Positions 17,890-26,661 of a DNA stretch of 64,000 nucleotides are shown piece after piece (positions within the stretch are counted from its first letter, which is position 1; each line of letters begins with the position of its first letter). The translations under genes and the position numbers were made by a program. The notes under the pieces are model-generated. The model had not been told where the DNA came from. It worked only from the letters and a program-made list of their open reading frames with translations, and did no database searches. This DNA is from Citreicoccus inhibens (GTDB taxonomy: Bacteria; Myxococcota; Myxococcia; Myxococcales; Myxococcaceae): NCBI RefSeq assembly GCF_019039035.1, contig NZ_JAHNZT010000008.1, positions 124,001 to 188,000 of the forward strand. The letters run 5' to 3'.

Positions 17890-20646
17890 TCACAGGACAA
17901 GCACCGCCTTGACCATGTCCGGTGCGAGTTCGTCGTGCGGGAGGATTTGAAACCCGAGCGCCTGACTGACCTGCTGCATCGCGTGGTTGCGCGCGAGGAT
18001 GTCCGCGACGATGCGCCGCAATCCCCAGTCGCGCCCGATGGCCACGAGCCGGCGCAGCATCTCTTGCCCCAAGCCCCGCCGCTGCACCGCATCGCTGAGG
18101 GTGATGGCGAACTCCGCGTCCTGCGTTCCACGCAACCGCGTCAGCCGCCCCACCCCCACGATGGGCCCGGCCTCTCGGAGCGACGGGCGCTGCTCCGCCA
18201 CGAGCGCCATCTCCCTCGCGTAGTCGATGAAGCAAATTCGCGCGAGCCGCTCGTGGGCCACGCGCTGACTGAGCTTCATGAGCCCCGCGTAGCGCAGGAA
18301 CACGGTCTGCTCGGACAGCGTCTGGTGGAACTTCACCATGCGCGGCTCGTCCTCGGGGCGGATGGGACGCAGGAGCAGGTCCTGTCCATCTCGCATTCGG
18401 AAGCGCCCCACGTACTGGAGCGGATAGGGCTCGATGACCAGCGGAGGGAGCGTGGCCTCATCGACCTCTGGGCCGTGCAGCACCACGCGCGCATCCAGCG
18501 CCACCAGCCGCTCTGACGACGCGAGCAGCGGATTGATGTCCAGCTCGCGAATGAGGCGCTGCTCGACGACCAACTGACTGAAGCGCACGAGCAACCGCTC
18601 CAGCGCCCCCAGGTCCACCGGCGCCGAGCCTCGCACGCCGCGCAGCGCCTCGTGAATTCGCGTCCGCTCCATCAGCCGGCGCGCCAGCGTGGTGTTCAAC
18701 GGTGGCAATCCGAGCGCCCGGTCCTTGAAGACCTCCACCCACGTGCCCCCTGCTCCGAACAACAGCACCGGCCCGAACTGCGCGTCCAGGCTGCTGCCCA
18801 CGATGAGCTCCACCCCGTCGCGCCGCACCATGGGCTGAACCGTGACGCCATCGAACGCGTCACCCAGGCCTCGCTGCGCCAGCGCTTCGCGAATGCCCAC
18901 GAACGCATCGCGCACGGCCCGCTCGTCCCACAGGTCCAGCTTCACGCCGCCCACGTCCGTCTTGTGCGTCACCGTGCGCGAGTGCAGCTTGAGCACCACG
19001 GGGAAACCCAGCGTACGGGCCTTCTCCACGGCCTCGTCCTCGTTGCTCGCCAGCCACGTCTCCACCGTGGGGATGCCGTAGGCCGCGAGCAGTTGCTTGG
19101 ACTCGTACTCCGTCAGCAGCACCCGGCCCGCGGCGCGGGCCTCGCGGACCAGCTCGCGCGCCACCGCCTGTCCACTGCCCGTGGGCTCCTCGGCCAGCGT
19201 GGGCGTCTCATAGAGGCCCGCGAGGTTGTCCGTGTACTTCCACATGTAATTGAAGATGCGCGCCGCCGTGTCCGGGAAGCCGAACGTCGGGATGCCCGCG
19301 TCGTTGAGGATGCGCTCACCCGCCGCGACCTCCGAGCCCCCCATCCAGCTCGCCAACACCGGGCGATCCGTGAGTCGCGCATAGGGCTTGAGTCGATCCG
19401 CGGTCTGGGTGGGCTCGGTCATGTCCTGCGGCGTGAGGATGACGAGCAGACCATCGCTGTTCGGATCCGAGCCGGCGACCTCCAGGGCCTTCGCGTACCG
19501 CTCGGGGTCCGCGTCGCCCAGGATGTCCACCGGGTTGCCTCGGCTCCACTGCGCGGGCAGGAACGCATCCAGCTTCGCGCGGGTGTCGTCGGACAGCACC
19601 GCCAGCTCCCCCCCACCGGACACGAGCGCGTCCGTGGCCAGCACGCCCGGCCCTCCCGCATTCGTGAGCAGCGTGAGCCGCCGCCCCGAGGGGCGGGGCT
19701 GCCGGGCCAGCACCTCGGCCATGTGGAAGAGGTCGTCGATGGACTCCACGCGCAGCACGCCCGCGCGGCGGAACGCGGCGGTGAGCACCTCGTCGCTGCC
19801 CGCCAGCGAGCCCGTGTGCGACGTGGCCGCCCGAGCCGCCTGCACCGTTCGCCCCGCCTTGATGACGATGATGGGCTTGGTGAGGGCCACCTCGCGCGCG
19901 GCGGAGAGGAACGCGCGCGCGTCCCCGATGGACTCCATGTAGAGCAGGATGGAGCGCGTCATCGGATCATCCGCGAGATAATCGATGAGGTCGCCCCACC
20001 CCACGTCCAGCATCGACCCCACCGAGACGAACGCGCTGAAGCCCACCGCCTCGCGCTGACTCCAATCCAAGATGGCGGTGAGCAGCGCGCCGCTCTGGCT
20101 GATGAAGGCCACGTTGCCCGGCCGCGCCATGCCCCGCGCGAACGTGGCGTTGAGCCCACCCGGTGGCCGCATGATGCCCAGACAGTTGGGCCCCAGGATG
20201 CGCAGCCGCGCCGACTGCGCGACCTGGAGGATGTCCCGCTCCAACCGCGCGCCCGCCTCGCCCGTCTCCTTGAAGCCCGCCGAGATGATGATGGCGCCCT
20301 GGACGCCCAGCTCGGCGCACTCGCGGACGATGTCCAACACCTGGGGCGCGGGGACGACGATGACCGCCAGGTCCACCTGCTCCGGCAACGCCCGCAGTGA
20401 GGGCCACGCCTTGATGCCCAGCACATGCGGGCGCTTGGGGTTGATGGGATAGACCGTGCCGCCGAACGGGCTGCTCACCAGGTTCCACAGGACCGTGCGC
20501 CCCACGCTCCCCGCGCGCTCGCTGGCGCCCACCACCGCCACGCTGCGCGGCGTGAAGAGCACATCCAGCGGGCGGCGGCTCCGCGCGTGCAGCAGGTCGA
20601 GCGACGGGTCCGTCTTCGAGGGCGAGGCAGGGCGCGTTTCGTCCAT
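17890..20646 (-). CDS. NDP-forming acyl-CoA synthetase fused to GNAT acetyltransferase (Pat-like)
   Basis: A 918-aa multidomain protein. Order: CoA-binding Rossmann domain (about 25-150, [16 protein letters not shown]), CoA-ligase domains (about 150-480), ATP-grasp (about 505-730, with [16 protein letters not shown] and [10 protein letters not shown]), and a C-terminal GNAT domain (about 745-918, with RRGLGQEML). This is the layout of bacterial protein lysine acetyltransferases (Pat/PatZ) that silence acyl-CoA synthetases. Unusually, the phosphohistidine motif [10 protein letters not shown] is intact (His-277), so the synthetase half may work. Start ATG 20646 follows AAGGGCGA; the open frame upstream is not used. 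Confidence 0.9.
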   Translation of the reverse strand: MDETRPASPSKTDPSLDLLHARSRRPLDVLFTPRSVAVVGASERAGSVGRTVLWNLVSSPFGGTVYPINPKRPHVLGIKAWPSLRALPEQVDLAVIVVPAPQVLDIVRECAELGVQGAIIISAGFKETGEAGARLERDILQVAQSARLRILGPNCLGIMRPPGGLNATFARGMARPGNVAFISQSGALLTAILDWSQREAVGFSAFVSVGSMLDVGWGDLIDYLADDPMTRSILLYMESIGDARAFLSAAREVALTKPIIVIKAGRTVQAARAATSHTGSLAGSDEVLTAAFRRAGVLRVESIDDLFHMAEVLARQPRPSGRRLTLLTNAGGPGVLATDALVSGGGELAVLSDDTRAKLDAFLPAQWSRGNPVDILGDADPERYAKALEVAGSDPNSDGLLVILTPQDMTEPTQTADRLKPYARLTDRPVLASWMGGSEVAAGERILNDAGIPTFGFPDTAARIFNYMWKYTDNLAGLYETPTLAEEPTGSGQAVARELVREARAAGRVLLTEYESKQLLAAYGIPTVETWLASNEDEAVEKARTLGFPVVLKLHSRTVTHKTDVGGVKLDLWDERAVRDAFVGIREALAQRGLGDAFDGVTVQPMVRRDGVELIVGSSLDAQFGPVLLFGAGGTWVEVFKDRALGLPPLNTTLARRLMERTRIHEALRGVRGSAPVDLGALERLLVRFSQLVVEQRLIRELDINPLLASSERLVALDARVVLHGPEVDEATLPPLVIEPYPLQYVGRFRMRDGQDLLLRPIRPEDEPRMVKFHQTLSEQTVFLRYAGLMKLSQRVAHERLARICFIDYAREMALVAEQRPSLREAGPIVGVGRLTRLRGTQDAEFAITLSDAVQRRGLGQEMLRRLVAIGRDWGLRRIVADILARNHAMQQVSQALGFQILPHDELAPDMVKAVLVL

Positions 20647-20732
20647 GGTCTCGCCCTTGTTCGCGGATGCCCCCGGACCGATGCAACGACCGGCGGTCTG
20701 CTTCGTACGCCAGTCGTCAGTCGCGCGCGCGT

Positions 20733-21629
20733 TCAGGCCGCCCGGGCAACCTTCTCCACCGCGGGCAGGAGCACCGTGCGCGCGAACTGAGCCAGCGTGG
20801 TGGGCGTGGTGGTGTCCTTCGAGCGAGGCTCGGCGGCGTCCAGGCGTCCCTCTCCCGCGGCGGTGTACAGCTCCACCATGGCGTCCGCGAGCCACGCGGG
20901 TGCCCCCACGCCCAGCAGCGCCTGGCGCAGGCCGTCGCCCGGAATCCGCACGTACTTCACCGGACGTCCCAGGGCGTCGGAGAGGATGTCCGCCACCTCG
21001 GGATACGACAGGTGCTCGGGCCCGTGCGCGCCGCCGTGGCGATGTCCGGTCCACGCGGAGTCTTGCAGCAGCTCCGCCGCCTTCGCCGCGATGTCCGCCA
21101 CCGTGACCAGGGGGAACTTCCGCTCCGGCGGCATCATGGTGAACAGCGAACCGGTGCGCGCAATCGCAGGCACATCGTGCAGCAGGTTCTCCATGAAGAC
21201 GCCCGCGCGCAGCGCGTAGACATGCGGAAGCTCCGCCTGGAACACCTTCTCCACCGGGAGCAAGGAGCTGACGGGCCCGATGCCCGAGCCGTTCTGCGCG
21301 CCCACGCTCGACAGCACCACGGCCCGGCCGATGCCATGCGCCCTGGCCGCGCGTGCCGCCTCACGGGCGACGCCCTCGGACCACGCCACGTAGTCCGGAC
21401 GGTTCGGCGGCGGGCTGAGCCAGAAGAGCGCCGTCGCGCCCTCGAAGGCCGCATCCAACACCGCGCGGTCCTCCATCGAACCCTCCACCCGCCGCGCGCC
21501 CGCCTTCACCAGATCCGCCACGGACTCCGGCTTGCGGCTGATGATGGTGACGCGCTTCCCGGCCTGAAGGAGCCGCTGCACGAGGGGACGACCGATGTTG
21601 CCGTTGGGCGTGTTGACGACGAATGACAT
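20733..21629 (-). CDS. NmrA-like NAD(P)-binding oxidoreductase
   Basis: A 298-aa atypical short-chain dehydrogenase. The N-terminal dinucleotide-binding loop reads [18 protein letters not shown] (GxxGxxG variant), followed by [11 protein letters not shown] where a basic residue suggests NADPH. Then come a [13 protein letters not shown] segment and the extended C-terminal lobe typical of NmrA or quinone-oxidoreductase-2 types. Such proteins act as NADPH-dependent reductases or redox sensors. It diverges from a LysR gene with about 50 bp between starts, the classical arrangement for regulator and target. Confidence 0.85.
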   Translation of the reverse strand: MSFVVNTPNGNIGRPLVQRLLQAGKRVTIISRKPESVADLVKAGARRVEGSMEDRAVLDAAFEGATALFWLSPPPNRPDYVAWSEGVAREAARAARAHGIGRAVVLSSVGAQNGSGIGPVSSLLPVEKVFQAELPHVYALRAGVFMENLLHDVPAIARTGSLFTMMPPERKFPLVTVADIAAKAAELLQDSAWTGHRHGGAHGPEHLSYPEVADILSDALGRPVKYVRIPGDGLRQALLGVGAPAWLADAMVELYTAAGEGRLDAAEPRSKDTTTPTTLAQFARTVLLPAVEKVARAA

Positions 21630-21680
21630 GACTGCCTCCGAGGAACGACGGGATGGCGGCAATCTGTCCCCGGGCTGCAC

Positions 21681-22745
21681 ATGAAGCCACTGCATGCTAC
21701 GCATGTGGACATGAGCCCCGTGCATGCCCGCGCGTCCACTGCACCTCGCCCCCGCGCCGCCCCCAAGAAGCCGCGCGAGTTGGATCTGACCGACATCGAC
21801 CTCAACCTGCTCGTGGCACTCGACGCACTGTTGGCCGAGGTCAACGTCACGCGGGCGGCCGAGCGATTGGGGCTCACCCAGTCCGCGATGAGCCACGCGC
21901 TGGCGCGCCTGCGCGAGCACCTGGGGGATCCGCTGCTCATCCGCGGACGAGGCGGCATGGTGCTCACTCCGAGGGCCTCGCAGCTGACCGCGCCCCTCCA
22001 TCACGGACTGATGGAGCTGCAACGCGCGCTGCGCGCCGAGCACGTCTTCGAGCCCGCCACCGCCGTGCGCAGCTTCACCGTGGCCACGCGGGACTACTTC
22101 GCCGCGGTGATGCTGCCGCCCGCCATGGCCCTGCTCGGCCACGAGGCGCCCCAAGTGGACCTGATGGTGCGGCACGTGGAGACGGCGAGCTACCCCAGCC
22201 TGCTGGAGACCGGCGAAGTGGACCTCGCCGTGGTGCCGTCCCACAACGAGGCGCCCGCGTTCTTGCGCCAGCAGAAGCTCTTCACCGAGGACTTCCTCTG
22301 CGCGGTGCGGCGCGGCCACCCCCTGGTGCGGCGCGGGCTGGACCTGGACACCTACCTGAAACTGTCCCACCTCCTCATCAGCCCGCAGGGACAGGGCCCC
22401 GGCATCGTGGACCTGGAGCTGGCCAAGCGCGGCCTGTCGCGCCGCATCGCCCTGCGCCTGCCGTACTTCCTCATCACCCCCGCCATCCTGGAGCGCACCG
22501 ACTGCGTCGTCACCGCGCCCCGGCGCATGGTGGAGGCCTTCTCGCACCACCACGCCCTCGACGTCTTCCCGCCGCCCATCCCCCTGCGCACCTTCGACGT
22601 CCGGCAGGTGTGGCACGAGCGGTTCGAGAACGACCCGGCCCACCGGTGGCTGCGCGGACTGGTGGCCCGCGCCGCGGGTGTGAATCCCGGTGTGTCCCGG
22701 ACGCCCCGAGCCTCACGCCCCGTCCGCATCCCGCAGTCTTCCTGA
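21681..22745 (+). CDS. LysR-family transcriptional regulator
   Basis: About 354 aa. After a basic tail of about 33 residues comes the winged helix-turn-helix (LNLLVALDALLAEVNVTRAA, ERLGLTQSAMSHALARLRE, then GDPLLIRGRGGMVLTPRA) and a periplasmic-binding-like effector domain (about 125-335). The family binds T-N11-A sites and responds to a small molecule. It probably controls itself and the divergent NmrA-type oxidoreductase. ATG 21681 is used (GGG six bases upstream); ATG 21711 would give a shorter tail and leave the palindrome at 21693-21705 outside the gene. Confidence 0.9.
   Translation: MKPLHATHVDMSPVHARASTAPRPRAAPKKPRELDLTDIDLNLLVALDALLAEVNVTRAAERLGLTQSAMSHALARLREHLGDPLLIRGRGGMVLTPRASQLTAPLHHGLMELQRALRAEHVFEPATAVRSFTVATRDYFAAVMLPPAMALLGHEAPQVDLMVRHVETASYPSLLETGEVDLAVVPSHNEAPAFLRQQKLFTEDFLCAVRRGHPLVRRGLDLDTYLKLSHLLISPQGQGPGIVDLELAKRGLSRRIALRLPYFLITPAILERTDCVVTAPRRMVEAFSHHHALDVFPPPIPLRTFDVRQVWHERFENDPAHRWLRGLVARAAGVNPGVSRTPRASRPVRIPQSS
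21693..21705. promoter_or_regulatory. Candidate LysR operator
   Basis: The palindrome CATGC-tac-GCATG is perfect over 5-bp arms and lies between the divergent lysR and oxidoreductase genes (just inside lysR if the first ATG is used). A LysR-type dyad here would fit autoregulation, but the arms are short. Confidence 0.3.
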
Positions 22746-22825
22746 CACTCTCATCCAGTGCCGCTGAACGGAAGTTCTCCGGTGGGGGCGCATCGCATGG
22801 GCGGCTCGGTGTAGGGTGGAGCGAT

Positions 22826-23443
22826 ATGAATCCAGAGAAGCTCGTTTTCGCCCAAACCGTGGAGGCGCTCTTTGTTCGCGCCCTCGAGAACCGCCTGACT
22901 CCCGCGTGTCGGGAGCACCTGCGGCGGGCGGGACTGGACCTCGATCAAAAGTTGGAGCGCGCCTACACGCTGGAACAGTGGCGCGAGTTCCTGCGCATCG
23001 CCGCGGGCCATGTCTACGGAGGCGTCCCCGCCGAGGCGGCGTACTACTCGCTCGGCGAGCGCTTCATGGACGCCTACTTCGGGACGTTCTTTGGCCGCGC
23101 CCTGCTCGGCGTCGTTCGCCTCGCGGGACCGCGCCGAGCCTTGCTGCGCTCGGGACTGGGCTTTCGTGCCGGCAATAACTTCAGTGAGGTCAAAATCGTT
23201 GAGCGGAGCCCCACGTCGCTAGAGCTGTGGATGAACGATGTGCTCGCGGATCAGCCCACGTTCGCCGCCGGCCTGCTGGCGCGCGCGGTGGAGCTATGCG
23301 GCGGGCAGCGCGTGGTGTCGCTCCCCGAGGAGTTCGATGGTACGTCCGCCACCTACCACGTGCGCTGGTCCGAGCTGCCCAGCGAGGCGGCCCTCAGCGC
23401 CACTGGGGGTGGCCCAGAAGGCGCGTCTCGACCTCGGGCGTGA
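22826..23443 (+). CDS. DUF2378 (Myxococcus-type TIGR02265) family protein
   Basis: A 205-aa protein. The sequence MNPEKLVFAQTVEALFVRAL and the following pattern (LEQWREFLRIAAGHVYGG, AYYSLGERFMDAYFGTFFGR) match the DUF2378 family, which is expanded in myxobacteria and whose function is unknown. It has no signal peptide or membrane helix. ATG 22826 lies behind AGGGTGGA. The 3' end runs 50 bp past the stop of the convergent methyltransferase gene, so the two coding regions overlap tail to tail. Confidence 0.85.
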   Translation: MNPEKLVFAQTVEALFVRALENRLTPACREHLRRAGLDLDQKLERAYTLEQWREFLRIAAGHVYGGVPAEAAYYSLGERFMDAYFGTFFGRALLGVVRLAGPRRALLRSGLGFRAGNNFSEVKIVERSPTSLELWMNDVLADQPTFAAGLLARAVELCGGQRVVSLPEEFDGTSATYHVRWSELPSEAALSATGGGPEGASRPRA

Positions 23444-24239
23444 GTTCAGCGCCGTGCGGGGCTCGGGAGGAGGAGCGCTTCCAACGCTCCAGCCACCGGG
23501 CCCCGAGGGGGGCTTCCAGGGATTCGAGCCGGGTGGAGGCCACCGTCGTCTCGCCCTTGGTTCCCGTGGCGGCCCCCGCACCCACGTAGAAACCCGCCAG
23601 GAGCAGCGTCACCCGCGTGGGGGTGGCCGCGCTGTAGGTCATCAAGAGGGCCCCCTCCCCCTCCTCGCGGCAGTGGCGGCGCACCTCGGCCAGCGCGTGC
23701 TCGGTCCACATGTCCGGGTTGGAGGCTGGTGAGAACGGATCGAAGAACACCAGGTCCGCCACCGGCAACACACCGCGCAGGTACGCCCGGGCCTCTCCGA
23801 GCTTCAGCTCCCAACGCAGTCCGTCCTCCTCCCAACGGCCGTCCCGGATGAGGGCCTCGGCGGCCTCGCGGAACGGTTGGAGGAAGGGAAAGCCCTGCGG
23901 ATCCGCCAGGGCGAGCCGCAACGGGGCGAGGTCCACCTCGAAGCTGACGACGTGCAGCTCCCGCCTCCGCTCGGAGCCCAGCTCGCGCGCGCGGGTGAGC
24001 GCGGCCACCGCGTTGGTGGCCGCCCCCAGCCCCACGTCCAGGATGACCAGGGGGGCTCCAGGCTGGCGAAGGCGGTCCGCCAGGCGTGGTGGATCCACAT
24101 AGAGGCCGAGCGCCTCCTTCCAGGGCCCCACCGAGGGGTGCATCACCTCGCCGTGCCCCAGGTGCCGCACGGCGCGGGAGCCATTCCTCAGGGTGACGAG
24201 CTCGAACTCACCGTCGCGGGGATTCTCGGACTCAGCCAT
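23394..24239 (-). CDS. MnmC-like SAM-dependent methyltransferase
   Basis: A 281-aa protein. It has the SAM-binding glycine motif VILDVGLGAATNAVAAL, an acidic ribose-binding strand (VVSFEVDLAPLRLAL), and the catalytic-site segment FFDPFSPASNPDMWTE that matches the methyltransferase half of MnmC (tRNA 5-aminomethyl-2-thiouridine methylase; DUF752). The FAD-dependent half of MnmC is absent, as in stand-alone MnmC2-type proteins. A tRNA wobble-base role is likely but the exact substrate is open. The N-terminal region HPSVGPWKEALGLYVDP is also typical. Confidence 0.8.
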   Translation of the reverse strand: MAESENPRDGEFELVTLRNGSRAVRHLGHGEVMHPSVGPWKEALGLYVDPPRLADRLRQPGAPLVILDVGLGAATNAVAALTRARELGSERRRELHVVSFEVDLAPLRLALADPQGFPFLQPFREAAEALIRDGRWEEDGLRWELKLGEARAYLRGVLPVADLVFFDPFSPASNPDMWTEHALAEVRRHCREEGEGALLMTYSAATPTRVTLLLAGFYVGAGAATGTKGETTVASTRLESLEAPLGARWLERWKRSSSRAPHGAELTPEVETRLLGHPQWR

Positions 24240-24342
24240 GACGCAGGGCCACCTGGGCCGGGCCCGCGCTGCACCCTCCCCAGCGAGGAGGGCTCGACTT
24301 CGAAGGAAACATGTCGCGCCATTCTACGGGCGCGCGGGCCGC

Positions 24343-25203
24343 TCAGGTGATCTTCCCGTAGCCCTTGATGACCGGATCCGTCGCCAGGTAGGTCTTGCGG
24401 CGCACCTGGTCGCTCGAGTTCCCCTCGATGGTCTGGACGTACGTCTTGCCGCCCTTGGTGTAGACCTTCTCCACGAGGCCCACGTGGTCGGCATGGCCGT
24501 TCTTGCCCTGCCAATCGAAGGTGATGGCGTCCCCCGGCTGCGGGTTGTTGCGGCCCTTCCAGTTGCCCTTCTTCGCGATGGCGTCCTGCACGCCCTGGGC
24601 GGACGCCGTGTTCATGTGCAGACCCGCCTTCGTGGCCGCGTAGCTCACGAAGTCCGCGCACCACGCCTCGCCCGGGCGCCCGAAGAACTTGGAGAACGGG
24701 TTGGCGTTGCCCGCGCCCTCGTGGAACCCGATGTGCTTGGCCGCCTCGGCCAGCATCTTCTGCACCTTCTCGCTCTGCGGCGCGTTCGAGGGCTGCGTGA
24801 CGCCCCCCGCGCCCTGGCTGCCGCCCGTGCTCCCGCCCGCACCGTGGCTGCCGCCCGTGGAGCCCCCCGCGCCCTGGCTGCCGCCCGGCTTCGGGTGTGC
24901 AGGGTCGAACCGGTCGCCCTTCAGGGCCCCCCACGTCTTGGGCCCCACGATGCCGTCCTGCGTCAAGCGGTGGGCTTTCTGGAAACCCACCACGGCCGCC
25001 TTCGTCTTCGGCCCGAACTTGCCGTCCAGCGGCCCCGGGTTGAAGCCCGCCGCCTTCAATTCCTTCTGGAGTTCCAACACCTTGGCGCCGTGACTGCCCG
25101 ACTTGAGCAGCGGAGAGGTCGCCGTCTTGTTGGCCACGGCCGGGGTCTTGCCCAACGTGGTGGTCGTCTTGGTCTGAACTCGGGAAGCGGAAGTAACCGA
25201 CAT
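24343..25203 (-). CDS. CHAP-domain peptidoglycan hydrolase with PG-binding domain
   Basis: A 286-aa protein. Residues about 35-95 are a peptidoglycan-binding type 1 domain (LQKELKAAGFNPGPLDGKFG, GFQKAHRLTQDGIVGPKTW). A Gly/Ser linker repeats GGSxGAGGSTG units. The CHAP domain (about 150-286) shows WCADFVSYAATKAG (catalytic Cys) and GHADHVGLVEKV (catalytic His), an amidase or endopeptidase fold that cuts peptide stems or cross-links. There is no classical signal peptide; the first 35 residues are a Thr/Lys-rich basic tail. AGGAGGGG lies directly upstream of the start. Attack on prey cell walls or self remodelling are both possible. Confidence 0.9.
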   Translation of the reverse strand: MSVTSASRVQTKTTTTLGKTPAVANKTATSPLLKSGSHGAKVLELQKELKAAGFNPGPLDGKFGPKTKAAVVGFQKAHRLTQDGIVGPKTWGALKGDRFDPAHPKPGGSQGAGGSTGGSHGAGGSTGGSQGAGGVTQPSNAPQSEKVQKMLAEAAKHIGFHEGAGNANPFSKFFGRPGEAWCADFVSYAATKAGLHMNTASAQGVQDAIAKKGNWKGRNNPQPGDAITFDWQGKNGHADHVGLVEKVYTKGGKTYVQTIEGNSSDQVRRKTYLATDPVIKGYGKIT

Positions 25204-25219
25204 GACTACCCCTCCTGGA

Positions 25220-25243
25220 AAACGGGAAATGACTCTCCCGTTT
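25220..25243 (-). terminator. Hairpin between tgt and CHAP gene, abutting the SD
   Basis: Perfect 8-bp stem (AAACGGGA / TCCCGTTT) with an 8-nt loop. Read on the minus strand, the second arm ends in TTTT and runs into AGGAGGGG of the CHAP gene. It may end tgt transcripts, or control access to the ribosome-binding site. Confidence 0.5.
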
Positions 25244-25292
25244 ATCGGAACTTGAGAGGCGATCGTTGCCGGTTATTTTGGATATGCGACTT

Positions 25293-26462
25293 TTAGCCGA
25301 CTTCCTTGAGTGTCACATTTGCAACACTCGCCTCGTCCTTGAGGTCCTTGGGAGTGGCGATGGCGGCCTTCAGCTCGCGGGCGACCTCGGCATAGGTGCC
25401 CTGGAGGATGCCGGCGCGCAGCCGGGCCATGAGCATCTGGTAGTGCCGGACGTTGTGGACCGACAGCATGCGCGAGCCCAGGTGGTGCTTGCCGCGCATG
25501 AGGTGCTGGAGATAGCCGCGCGTGTACCCCTTGCAGACGTAGCAGTCGCACGTCGCGTCGAGCGGCTCGTCCGAGAGCTGGAACACGGAGCGGGTGATGC
25601 GCACCAGGCCCTGGAACGTGTAGGCGTAGCCCTGCTGGGCCATCTTGGTGGGGATGATGCAGTCGAACATGTCCACCCCGCGCAGCACCGCCTCGATGAG
25701 GTCGGTGGGGGTGCCCACGCCCATGAGGTAGCGGGGCTTGTCGCGCGGGAGGGACTCGGTGGCGCGCGCCGTCATCGTCTCGCGCTCGGCCTTCGTCTCG
25801 CCCACCGCGAGCCCGCCGATGGCGAACCCGTCGAAAGGAAGCTTCGTGAGGAACGCGGCGCTCTCGTCGCGCAGGTTCGGGAAGACGCCGCCCTGGACGA
25901 TGCCGAAGAGGGCCTGGCCGGTGTCCACCTTGGATTTGGCCTCCAGGCTGCGCACCGCCCAGCGGTGGGTGCGCTCCATGGCCTCGCGCGTGCCCGCCTC
26001 GTCCGTGCGCGAGTCGATGCACACGTCCAGCACCATCATGATCTCCGAGTTGATCGCCTGCTGCATGGCGATGCTCGACTCAGGGCTGAGGAGCTGGCGG
26101 CTGTTGTCGTGGAAGCTGCGGAAGTGGGCGCCCTTCTCCGTGATGAGCCGGTCCTCCGGCAGGGAGAAAATCTGGAAGCCGCCCGAGTCGGTCAGCACCC
26201 CGCCCTGCCAGCCCATGAAGGGATGGATGCCCCCGAAGCGCTTGAACACCTGGGCACCCGGCCGGAGCATCAGGTGGTAGGTGTTCGCCAGGAGGATCAT
26301 CGCGCCCGCCTCCTTGGCCTCCTCCATGGACAGGTGGCGGAAGCCGGCGTGCGTGGCCACCGGCATGAACATGGGCGTGGGGAACGAGCCCCTCCGGGTG
26401 TGGAGGATGCCCGCGCGGGCGCCGGTGGGGTCGGTGGAGAGCAGTTCGAAGCGGACGGCCAT
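25293..26462 (-). CDS. tgt: Queuine/preQ1 tRNA-ribosyltransferase (variant)
   Basis: A 389-aa protein of normal Tgt length. It exchanges guanine-34 of GUN-anticodon tRNAs for preQ1. Visible: VLTDSGGFQIFSL (active-site Asp), FGIVQGG, FAIGGLAVGE, RYLMGVGTP, GVDMFDC (nucleophile Asp) and the zinc site CDCYVC with a downstream His (YLQHL). Deviations: the loop usually PTRNARNG reads PTKMAQQG, losing both arginines known in the Zymomonas enzyme to read the anticodon, and DECTPYPA reads DVCIDSRT. AAGG precedes the start. No other queuosine gene is nearby. Confidence 0.88.
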   Translation of the reverse strand: MAVRFELLSTDPTGARAGILHTRRGSFPTPMFMPVATHAGFRHLSMEEAKEAGAMILLANTYHLMLRPGAQVFKRFGGIHPFMGWQGGVLTDSGGFQIFSLPEDRLITEKGAHFRSFHDNSRQLLSPESSIAMQQAINSEIMMVLDVCIDSRTDEAGTREAMERTHRWAVRSLEAKSKVDTGQALFGIVQGGVFPNLRDESAAFLTKLPFDGFAIGGLAVGETKAERETMTARATESLPRDKPRYLMGVGTPTDLIEAVLRGVDMFDCIIPTKMAQQGYAYTFQGLVRITRSVFQLSDEPLDATCDCYVCKGYTRGYLQHLMRGKHHLGSRMLSVHNVRHYQMLMARLRAGILQGTYAEVARELKAAIATPKDLKDEASVANVTLKEVG

Positions 26463-26624
26463 TGCCGCGCCTTATACCTGCCCCTGCCCGTCAGACACCC
26501 GCTTCCTGTCATCCGCCTCCCTGTCCGCCCCCCGGCGCGGCGCCCGGCCGGCATTTTCCAGCCCCTCCGGGAGGTTACAGGCAGTCCACCGGCATCTTGT
26601 CGGTGACGCTCTCACCGCGCGCCG

Positions 26625-26652
26625 TTGATCGCCGCGCCATTTCCGCTACAAC
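26625..26652 (+). promoter_or_regulatory. Candidate sigma-70 promoter for ABC-F gene
   Basis: TTGATC (26625-26630) and TACAAC (26647-26652) are separated by 16 bp. Transcription would start about 3-5 bases before the ATG at 26662, which agrees with the lack of any Shine-Dalgarno sequence. Confidence 0.4.
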
Positions 26653-26661
26653 GCCGCCGCC

